A stretch of DNA of 18,798 nucleotides from JBGTCY01 sp041748615 (GTDB lineage: Bacteria; Bacteroidota; Bacteroidia; Chitinophagales; CAIOSU01), in NCBI GenBank assembly GCA_041748615.1, contig JBGTCY010000096.1, positions 1 through 18,798 on the forward strand. The letters run 5' to 3'. The position numbers and the translations under genes were made by a program. The notes under the pieces are model-generated. The model saw only the letters and a list, made by a program, of their open reading frames with translations, was not told the DNA's origin and ran no database searches. This document shows positions 1 to 5,271 of this stretch, one piece after another (position 1 is the first letter of the stretch; each line of letters opens with the position of its first letter).

Positions 1-1
1 G

Positions 2-118
2 GCTGAAATTCTTTCAAAAAAACACCCGGAGACCATGTTAGGGTGGGATGCCCTGTCGGAAACAGGAAAATTATTGCTTTCATCATATATGCGAAAAAAT
101 ACAAAAAATGAAGACTGA
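2..118 (+). CDS. 3' end of an unrecognised protein entering from the left edge
   Basis: An open frame runs from the left edge to a TGA at 116-118 and encodes 38 C-terminal residues, ending in KNTKNED. The composition is protein-like (PETMLGWDALSETG, then a basic tail). The stop overlaps the ATG at 108 of the next gene by 11 bases, the usual arrangement for translationally coupled genes in one operon. No domain can be recognised from so short a tail. It could be chance, but the overlap with a signal-peptide start supports it. Confidence 0.5.
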   Translation, partial: AEILSKKHPETMLGWDALSETGKLLLSSYMRKNTKNED

Positions 119-608
119 AATGATTAGCCGGTTATTGCATAAGCAATGGATTTTATTGCTGACGGTACTGACAGTTTTAAGCGCTCCGTCTTTTGCCCAA
201 AACTATCTCGGGTACAGCAAAGAATATATCATTGATGCAATGAATTTCGAACGCCCGGAGATGATGGGACCTTTCGTATTCGATGATAATGACAGCAACT
301 ACATCTGTTTTGTTTCTCAAAACAAGCAACGGATTGTACTCTATATTTTCGAGAAGATGGAAGTGTCTCTGCAAGACGGAGAAATATCACGTGTGGAAAT
401 TTGCACTAAGTACATGTCAAAAACGATGTGCCCGGATTACACCCGGTGTCCACAATTGGATATGGTGATTCGGACACTTGAAGGTAATTTCACTAATGCA
501 GGTCATCATATTTGGATTGACTATTCCGGAAGTATACCCCAGGAATGGGTGCTGGTGGCTGAAGACCATTACTTCGAAGTTCACGTCACGGAAAAGAAAC
601 CCAAATAA
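108..608 (+). CDS. Secreted protein of unknown function
   Basis: This encodes 166 residues with a classical N-terminal signal peptide: a basic start, a hydrophobic core (ILLLTVLTVLS) and a likely cleavage site after APSFA, before QN. I chose the ATG at 108 because it puts the signal peptide at the N terminus and overlaps the upstream stop. The ATG at 120 is equally possible. A longer frame from 48 would put 20 polar residues before the signal and overlap the upstream gene by 70 bases. The mature part is about 135 residues, rich in beta-prone and aromatic segments, with three cysteines near the middle (ICTKY, TMCPDY, TRCPQ) that could form disulfides in the periplasm. I recognise no family. 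Confidence 0.8.
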   Translation: MKTEMISRLLHKQWILLLTVLTVLSAPSFAQNYLGYSKEYIIDAMNFERPEMMGPFVFDDNDSNYICFVSQNKQRIVLYIFEKMEVSLQDGEISRVEICTKYMSKTMCPDYTRCPQLDMVIRTLEGNFTNAGHHIWIDYSGSIPQEWVLVAEDHYFEVHVTEKKPK

Positions 609-897
609 ACATACAATACTTCCCATTTACGACTGAAAGGAACAAGTTGCCAGGATGTGCGCGGTCAAGCCATTCTAGATTGTCAGTAAATGGATTCAAG
701 AGTTCATTGATGTCGTCTACATTGAAAAAAGTGTGTCCGGGTCTTTCCCGCTTTTTAAATTCTGTCCGGTTAAAATTTTGTGGAAATTATTCCACGTATT
801 GAGCAAATACTTTCAGGGATATTTCTAAAAAGGGGAAAAGCGCACAGGAAAGTTGTAGTATTTAAAATTCCTGATAATCAACAGCTTAAAAATGTAT

Positions 898-922
898 GGC
901 AATTTCATTGCCTGCTTTTTTT
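898..922 (+). terminator. Possible weak intrinsic terminator
   Basis: GGCAAT, loop TTC, ATTGCC form a perfect 6-bp stem (898-912), followed after three bases by seven T (916-922). The stem is short and the nearest plus-strand stop is almost 300 bases upstream, so this may instead end an unlisted transcript or be chance. Confidence 0.35.
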
Positions 923-1002
923 CGGTAATCATTCTGCTGGCAAGCAATTTTCTTATTAATTGTAAAGTGAGTTTTACAGCCATAGTATTTTACAAAAAAA
1001 AC

Positions 1003-1011
1003 AAAAGGAGG
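1003..1011 (+). promoter_or_regulatory. Unusually strong Shine-Dalgarno sequence
   Basis: AAAAGGAGG lies four bases before the ATG at 1016 and fixes that start. Most genes in this window have no such motif, as is normal in Bacteroidota, so a full-length one is notable. The only comparable site here is at 4871-4879. Confidence 0.7.
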
Positions 1012-1015
1012 TTAT

Positions 1016-1432
1016 ATGTATTATTTAGTTATTTTTCTGGATGCATTAGGCGCTCTTGTAATGGTGGCGCTGCTGAGAAATTTCAACGAGTTGATTCTCC
1101 CGACAGCTATCTTTTTTTCATTTTTCCCATTAGGATTTGCTGTTTTATCCGAATATATTAAGATTGAAGCGTTAGTAACCGGCACCTCCGACAAATACAG
1201 AACCATCGTTCGGTTAATGGGATTTATGCTGATTGTATTGATATTGGGATTAGGCGCTTTTCCTCCATTCAGACAGCTATGGATTGAAAATGCCTACTCC
1301 TGGACACAACCGTATTTGGTATGGCTGGCATTGATTTCATTATTGCTTGTTTTAATTCCCATTATACAGGAACAGCGTGCCCGGAGGAAAATTCGCTACC
1401 AAAAATTGAATAAAGAGGAAATGCTGTCCTAA
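1016..1432 (+). CDS. Small four-helix inner-membrane protein, unknown function
   Basis: This encodes 138 residues with four predicted membrane segments, at about residues 2-20, 26-48, 63-83 and 98-117. A basic cytoplasmic tail (RARRKIRYQK) follows. Short loops and the lack of charged residues inside the helices argue against a transporter with an obvious substrate path. The start is set by the strong Shine-Dalgarno sequence. The gene appears monocistronic: the next feature downstream is a repeat array and then a convergent sigma factor gene. I do not recognise the family. Confidence 0.75.
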   Translation: MYYLVIFLDALGALVMVALLRNFNELILPTAIFFSFFPLGFAVLSEYIKIEALVTGTSDKYRTIVRLMGFMLIVLILGLGAFPPFRQLWIENAYSWTQPYLVWLALISLLLVLIPIIQEQRARRKIRYQKLNKEEMLS

Positions 1433-1477
1433 ACAAATTTTCAAAACGCTTTACTGCTCTTTTTAATTAATTGATAT

Positions 1478-1723
1478 GTCATCCGGTAGTAATACAATGG
1501 TCATTCGGTGGTTATTCAGTGGTCATTCGGTGGTTATTCAGTAGTTATTCAGTGGTCATACAGTGGTCATTCGGTGGTTATTCATTGTCATAATATTGAA
1601 TTACAACCGAACGACAAATGAATATCAGCGAACCGAATGACAATTGAATCACAGCATAGCGGAATGACAATTGAATCACAGCGTAGCGGAATGACAATTG
1701 AATCACAGCGTAGCGGTATGAAC
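1478..1723. repeat. Array of 11-bp units with a complementary 27-bp tandem repeat arm
   Basis: From 1478 to about 1600 there are around ten adjacent copies of an 11-bp unit with consensus GGTYATTCRGT, alternating between GGTCATTCGGT and GGTTATTCAGT. From about 1635 the complementary motif appears as three 27-bp tandem copies starting at 1635, 1662 and 1689, each beginning GAATGACAATTGAATCAC and ending with an AGCRTAGCG-type block. The two arms could pair imperfectly into one long hairpin in either transcript. The array fills the space between the convergent genes ending at 1432 and 1788. A shorter relative lies at 14741-14857. Confidence 0.9.
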
Positions 1724-1787
1724 ACTAATTTTTTTGAGATATTCAGATGGTTCTAAAAAAGATGTTAGAAAAGAAGATTTTGTAAAA

Positions 1788-2657
1788 TCATCTACAGAGA
1801 TATTCATTCAAACAATTTCCCCCGGCAACATCCCGGATATTTTGAAGCGCTTCTTCTTTTATTTGCCGGATTCTTTCTTTAGTCAGCTTGAGATGAACGG
1901 CTATTTCTTCCAGCACCATAGTCCGTCCGGTTCTGAAACCGAAATACATTTCGATAATATTTTTCTGCCTTTCCGTCAATGATGCCAAAATCCTTTCAGT
2001 GTCAATCCTCAATGAATCAGTGTATTCCATTTCATTGCCCGGGAAAACAGAGCCGGTATCTTCTAAAATATCATGGAGTGAAAAATCCTCCTCCCCTCCT
2101 ACCGGCTCATCAAAGGAAAGATACTTTGATGCGGCTTTAACGGCTGCGTCAATGTCCTTCATGTTCATATGAATTACTTCAGATAACTCTTCATCAGTAG
2201 GTTCACGCCCGAACTTCTGTTCTAATGCTGAAAACATCTTGTTGAGCTTATTTAATGACGCAATCTTGTTAAACGGCAGCCGGATGAGTTTTGATTGCTC
2301 GGTTATCGCCTTCAGGATGGATTGTCGTATCCACCATACTGCATAAGAAATAAACTTGAATCCTTTTGTCTCATCGAATTTCCGGGCTGCTATTATCAAC
2401 CCGAGATTTCCTTCGTTGATGAGGTCATTCAACGATAAGTTATAATTCTGATATTGTTTAGCAACCGAAACTACAAACTTCAGATTGGCTGTAACAAGCC
2501 GGTTTAGGGCTTCCTCGTCTCCTTTTTTGATTTTTCCTGACAACTCGACTTCTTCCTCCGGTGATAACAAAGAAATATTCCTGATTTCATTCAGATATTT
2601 TGCCAGCGACTGACTTTCCCTGTGGGTGATTGTTCTTGTTAATTTCATATGACGCAT
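1788..2657 (-). CDS. RNA polymerase sigma factor, RpoD-like paralogue (sigma-70 family)
   Basis: This encodes 289 residues, the usual length of the compact Bacteroidota RpoD. Region 1.2 lies at about 16-48. Region 2 lies at about 50-125, including NLKFVVSVAKQYQN, DLINEGNLGLI and the promoter-melting segment FKFISYAVWWIRQSI. Region 3 lies at about 130-205. Region 4 lies at about 215-285, with the helix-turn-helix LEEIAVHLKLTKERIRQIKEEAL split over 249-271. It differs from the housekeeping type at the end of region 4: EEALQNIRDVAGG replaces the basic KALRRLR-type segment, and the linker reads FRTGRTMVLEEI. I therefore infer a group 2 (alternative) sigma factor rather than the primary one. An inverted-repeat element lies 23 bases upstream of the start, so it probably sits in the 5' leader or promoter. 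Confidence 0.92.
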   Translation of the reverse strand: MRHMKLTRTITHRESQSLAKYLNEIRNISLLSPEEEVELSGKIKKGDEEALNRLVTANLKFVVSVAKQYQNYNLSLNDLINEGNLGLIIAARKFDETKGFKFISYAVWWIRQSILKAITEQSKLIRLPFNKIASLNKLNKMFSALEQKFGREPTDEELSEVIHMNMKDIDAAVKAASKYLSFDEPVGGEEDFSLHDILEDTGSVFPGNEMEYTDSLRIDTERILASLTERQKNIIEMYFGFRTGRTMVLEEIAVHLKLTKERIRQIKEEALQNIRDVAGGNCLNEYLCR

Positions 2658-2680
2658 CTTACAAGGGATTTACTCATTTA

Positions 2681-2745
2681 AGGGCAGTTCTAAAAATGCT
2701 ACCGCTTGCACAGGCGATGAAAAATGCAATTTTTAGAACTGCCCT
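2681..2745. repeat. Inverted-repeat element, copy A (MITE- or REP-like)
   Basis: This 65-bp element has near-perfect terminal inverted repeats: AGGGCAGTTCTAAAAATGC at 2681-2699 and the complement of AGGGCAGTTCTAAAAATTGC at 2726-2745. Read on the minus strand, its interior aligns with copies B (16338-16405) and C (16965-17055), so this copy is inverted relative to them. It contains no coding capacity. It lies directly upstream of the sigma factor gene. Confidence 0.85.
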
Positions 2746-2999
2746 AAATATACATTCACCATTTTTATCTCAACTGAATTTCAATCCTTATGCCAATAAA
2801 GAAAACCACATGATTCAAAAACGCCTCTCCAAATGTTGAGTATATTTTTCCCCAAAAAGTGTATAAAATATGCCTGCCGGAAAATCAACTACAAAACATT
2901 AAATGCCGTATCTATCAGTCAGGACAACGCTTTTTAAATCGTGGCATGGATTTTTAATCTTCATGGATAATTATTTTTTTAACCCAAAAATTTACAGCC

Positions 3000-3470
3000 A
3001 TGAAAAATTTAAAAAAAACATTTAGCTACAGCCTGATGTCAATTATTGTGTTGGCATTGTTCGGCTTCTGGAGTTGTATGGACAAGCATTCAGACAACCA
3101 TGAAATTTCAGGTGAGAAACCCACTGAACAAATGGCTTTCCAACAAGAAAAGCAGGACTTAATACTCCGCATCAAAAACAAGATGAGTGAAGCCGAAAAA
3201 GATAAAGCGGTTATCCAGGAAAGAATTAAGTCGCGCGCGAATATGAGCAATGAGATTAAAGTGGAATACGAACAGTTGCTTGCGAGTTATAATGTATATC
3301 TCGATAAGTTGAATAATAAAATGAATGAGGTTGAACGCGCATCGGAAGAAGAATTAAAGAACGTAAAATTGGGATTCAACACCTGGTGGGATGGAGCGGA
3401 GTTGGAATTGAAGGAAATTAAAATCAAAACGAAGGATGCGTTTACCAAAGATCCGGAACCGGGAAAATAA
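3000..3470 (+). CDS. Coiled-coil lipoprotein, unknown function
   Basis: This encodes 156 residues. A basic N terminus and hydrophobic core end in GFWSC, a lenient Bacteroidota lipobox with the lipidated cysteine at residue 26, so export and membrane anchoring are likely. From about residue 48 to the end the protein is almost entirely helical and charged (QEKQDLILRIKNKMSEAEKD, then KLNNKMNEVERASEEELK), typical of a coiled coil. A conserved-looking NTWWDGAELE patch lies near residue 127. Small periplasmic coiled-coil proteins of this type are often stress-induced, but that role is only inferred here. A strong terminator follows at 3519-3553. Confidence 0.8.
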   Translation: MKNLKKTFSYSLMSIIVLALFGFWSCMDKHSDNHEISGEKPTEQMAFQQEKQDLILRIKNKMSEAEKDKAVIQERIKSRANMSNEIKVEYEQLLASYNVYLDKLNNKMNEVERASEEELKNVKLGFNTWWDGAELELKEIKIKTKDAFTKDPEPGK

Positions 3471-3518
3471 AAAATAAACGGAATACCGGTAACGGAAGAT
3501 GCAGATTTCCAAGATTTA

Positions 3519-3553
3519 GGCGGGTGTGTCGGAACGGCATACCCGCCTTTTTT
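3519..3553 (+). terminator. Intrinsic terminator after the coiled-coil lipoprotein gene
   Basis: A 12-bp stem (GGCGGGTGTGTC with GGCATACCCGCC, two G-U pairs) closes a 5-base loop and is followed by six T at 3548-3553. It ends the 3000-3470 transcript and separates it from the gene at 3580, which therefore needs its own promoter or depends on readthrough. Confidence 0.9.
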
Positions 3554-3579
3554 GTTATAATAGGTAAAGGACATTTTAT

Positions 3580-3825
3580 ATGACAAATAAAATCTACATC
3601 GTATTCAGTTCAAAAGGCTGGGTTTTGCATTCAGGGCAGGAAGAAATACCCGGCACTTACCATAATCCAAACAAAGCGCTGGAAGCAGCGAGAACTTATG
3701 CGGCAGCACAGGATGCGGAAATTATAATCTATCCCAGCGAAGAATCGTATCGTGCAATGCGCCAGCAAAGAAGAGCGAAAGTACGGAGAACGAAAAATAA
3801 ACCGGCAGTGAGAATCAGTAAATAA
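3580..3825 (+). CDS. DUF2188-like small protein
   Basis: This encodes 81 residues. The core KGWVLHSGQEE, then NPNKALEAARTYAAAQDAE and IIIYPSEE, matches the layout of the DUF2188 family: a beta hairpin, a helix carrying the AARxxA pattern, and a last strand with a polar turn. The biochemical function of the family is not established. The C terminus is strongly basic (RQQRRAKVRRTKNK), which could bind nucleic acid or acidic partners. A modest AAAGG lies ten bases before the ATG. The 3' end overlaps the convergent RNase H-like gene by 11 bases, so the two messages are complementary at their ends. Confidence 0.75.
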   Translation: MTNKIYIVFSSKGWVLHSGQEEIPGTYHNPNKALEAARTYAAAQDAEIIIYPSEESYRAMRQQRRAKVRRTKNKPAVRISK

Positions 3826-4216
3826 ATATATCCCCCCATTCGTTGATATTCCATTTCAGTATTTTAGTCGAATAATCATTTCCCGAAAGCCATTTCTCCG
3901 CAGCCCTGACAGCTTCTGATAGTTTTTTTTCTTTTTTATTTTTAACCGGCTTGCAGTCGCAATTCTTATTTTTCACCCACCTGATTGCGGTATTGGAATT
4001 TGTATAAATAACCGCCACATCCAATTTGTTTCTGCTGAGCAATTTGAGCGCGTGAACGATAGCGAGAAAGTTGCCCGTATCAACATCACCCGTTTCAAAA
4101 GTTTTACTGAAAATGAGTGTTTGAGCGGGAGTGTCCACCCCTTTGAATTCCATACCGGCTGGATTTTGTCTGCACATCGCCCACACGGTGATGCTGTCAG
4201 TAAGGGGCATACTCAT
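3815..4216 (-). CDS. RNase H-fold protein lacking the catalytic residues
   Basis: This encodes 133 residues. It aligns, from my knowledge of Bacteroidota ribonuclease HI proteins, along almost its full length: LTDSITVWAMCRQNPAGMEF corresponds to LTDSIAVDAACSGNPGKMEY, GNFLAIVHAL to GEFLAIVHAL, YTNSNTAIRWV to YSDSxTAIxWV, and AEKWL with ILKWxxxxWG to the C-terminal part. At the D-E-D-D positions this protein has W12, N49 and N73, and the C terminus stops just after WGDIFIY where the family continues to the last Asp (PADFGRK). Hydrolysis of RNA in RNA-DNA hybrids is therefore unlikely. The preserved fold suggests a binding role or slow decay. An alternative start is the Met at residue 3. Its 3' end overlaps the convergent 3580-3825 gene. 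Confidence 0.85.
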   Translation of the reverse strand: MSMPLTDSITVWAMCRQNPAGMEFKGVDTPAQTLIFSKTFETGDVDTGNFLAIVHALKLLSRNKLDVAVIYTNSNTAIRWVKNKNCDCKPVKNKKEKKLSEAVRAAEKWLSGNDYSTKILKWNINEWGDIFIY

Positions 4217-4334
4217 TTACACGATTGTTTTACAGGCATGGCAAATTATTCCGGAATTATTTTGCCCGCCTGAATGTCTTATATCAAATAGATTAAACAG
4301 GGGTGTAAGATAAGAATAAAAATATTTTAAAGAA

Positions 4335-4376
4335 TAAAAAAAGAACCCGGATTACCTCTTGAATAATCCGGGTTCT
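4335..4376 (-). terminator. Intrinsic terminator of the CsbD-like gene
   Basis: A perfect 13-bp stem (4342-4354 with 4364-4376, AGAACCCGGATTA) closes a 9-base loop. On the minus strand it is followed by a run of T, seen as A at 4335-4341. It lies 35 bases beyond the stop at 4411. Confidence 0.9.
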
Positions 4377-4410
4377 GCATGATGGAAAGGAATGATTTTA
4401 TTTTCTCATT

Positions 4411-4665
4411 TTATCGCTTTTCATTGAGGTGCGCTTTTTCAACAGAAGACCACTCACTCCACAAGAGGTCTATTACCTGCTCCCTGTTCAATTCAAGTTT
4501 ATCCTCAAGCCGCGCAATCAACTCTTCTTCTTTGCCTGCTTCATAATGCAGGTCATTATCGCTCAAACGCCCTGGAAATTTCTGCTTAACATCTTCTTTG
4601 ATTTCATTCCAGTCATCTTGCAGGCTTTGAACACTTGGGTCGGGTTTTACATTTTTTTCATCCAT
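4411..4665 (-). CDS. CsbD-like stress protein
   Basis: This encodes 84 residues. The CsbD signature is clear: DDWNEIKEDVKQKFPGRLSD, then a DLHYEAGKEEELIARLEDKL segment and a final helix (REQVIDLLWSEW). CsbD-family proteins are small, hydrophilic and abundant under general stress in many bacteria; their molecular action is unknown. The protein has no signal peptide and should be cytoplasmic. The gene is monocistronic, with its own terminator. Upstream on the minus strand a TTTG lies 18 bases before a TA-containing block, a partial match to the Bacteroidota promoter pattern (TTTG, 17-19 bases, TAnnTTTG). Confidence 0.85.
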   Translation of the reverse strand: MDEKNVKPDPSVQSLQDDWNEIKEDVKQKFPGRLSDNDLHYEAGKEEELIARLEDKLELNREQVIDLLWSEWSSVEKAHLNEKR

Positions 4666-4755
4666 TGTTTAGAGGTTTTATTTTTTAAAGACACATATCA
4701 AATAATCTGCCACACCGGAAATTCGGGAAGTCATCATGTATTTGCTTGTAATGCA

Positions 4756-4789
4756 GGGAATTTTATTCCCCAATTCGGGGAATGTTCCC
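4756..4789. promoter_or_regulatory. Inverted repeat between the divergent csbD-like and GNAT genes
   Basis: An inner stem ATTCCCC/GGGGAAT (4765-4771, 4777-4783) with a 5-base loop is flanked by an outer GGGAA/TTCCC (4756-4760, 4785-4789). Without a following T run it is a poor terminator. Its place between two divergent starts suggests an operator or a leader structure. Confidence 0.4.
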
Positions 4790-4870
4790 GTAAGTTTTGA
4801 TGCTTACTTCTTGCAATTATTCAGAGCTTGTTACAGGTATGAATTTTGTTTTGAATTATTATAAATACAG

Positions 4871-4879
4871 AAAAGGAGG
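4871..4879 (+). promoter_or_regulatory. Unusually strong Shine-Dalgarno sequence
   Basis: AAAAGGAGG lies six bases before the ATG at 4886 and decides the start of the acetyltransferase gene. A TATAAAT block lies just upstream (4859-4865). Confidence 0.7.
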
Positions 4880-4885
4880 TGAAAA

Positions 4886-5167
4886 ATGAATATCCATGTG
4901 TATCATAACACCGTTTCAAGCAGATTTGAAGCGAATGTACAAAGCGGATTATGCGAATTGGATTATGAGCATGTCGGAAGTGACATTCTTGATTTCAAAA
5001 GAACGTATGTTCCGGAAACATTAAGGCATCAGGGGATTGGTCATCGGCTGGTAAGAGAAGCGCTGGATTATGCCAAAGAAGAGCAATACCACGTGAAGCC
5101 TTCCTGCCCGTTTGTGAAAGCGGTAGCGGATGAATACAAGGACCGGTATAAAGATGTATTGGTGTGA
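4886..5167 (+). CDS. Small GNAT-like N-acetyltransferase (GCN5-related, short type)
   Basis: This encodes 93 residues. It fits the short GCN5-related family: an N-terminal strand pair, an acidic-aromatic strand (CELDYEHVGSDILDFKRTYVP), the acyl-CoA pyrophosphate loop RHQGIGHRLVREALDYA at about residues 51-67, and the C-terminal CPFVKAVADEYKDRYKDVL, equivalent to the family's CPFVxxYIxxHPEY end. Members are presumed to acetylate small molecules or proteins using acetyl-CoA; substrates are unknown. It is a single gene with a strong Shine-Dalgarno sequence, 104 bases before the kinase gene on the same strand, so co-transcription is possible. Confidence 0.85.
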   Translation: MNIHVYHNTVSSRFEANVQSGLCELDYEHVGSDILDFKRTYVPETLRHQGIGHRLVREALDYAKEEQYHVKPSCPFVKAVADEYKDRYKDVLV

Positions 5168-5271
5168 AGATTTTAAAACAATCAGGTTTTCCTATTCAAT
5201 TCATGAAAAATCATCTATTTTGTCGTGTTATTTTTTTGTAACACAGTCAAACCTTTACTGATAAACAAAAC

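Larger units (their letters stand above)
609..1015. other. Intergenic stretch, about 0.4 kb, no convincing gene
   Basis: No convincing coding region was found. On the minus strand a frame without an ATG stays open for about 68 codons between roughly 590 and 800 (it includes KKRERPGHTF), possibly a decayed gene. A plus-strand frame starting at 892 is hydrophobic only because the DNA is T-rich, and it runs into the next gene out of frame. A small terminator-like hairpin lies at 898-922. Confidence 0.5.

Noticed and set aside
590..800. A minus-strand open stretch without ATG (KKRERPGHTF and DDINELLNPF) that resembles a decayed transposase or other gene
   Set aside because: No start, no second conserved motif and no inverted repeats around it; 68 open codons can occur by chance. 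Kept only as a remark.
892..1161. An 89-residue hydrophobic frame overlapping the membrane protein gene
   Set aside because: The first part is hydrophobic because the DNA is T-rich, it has no Shine-Dalgarno sequence, and it overlaps in another frame the gene at 1016 that has a strong one.
1478..1723. CRISPR array
   Set aside because: The units are contiguous 11- and 27-bp tandem repeats with no unique spacers, and no cas gene is present.
2681..2745. Copy A as a simple intrinsic terminator
   Set aside because: No T run follows on either strand beyond the internal AT bases, and it lies upstream rather than downstream of the sigma gene; shared interior with copies B and C fits a dispersed element better.
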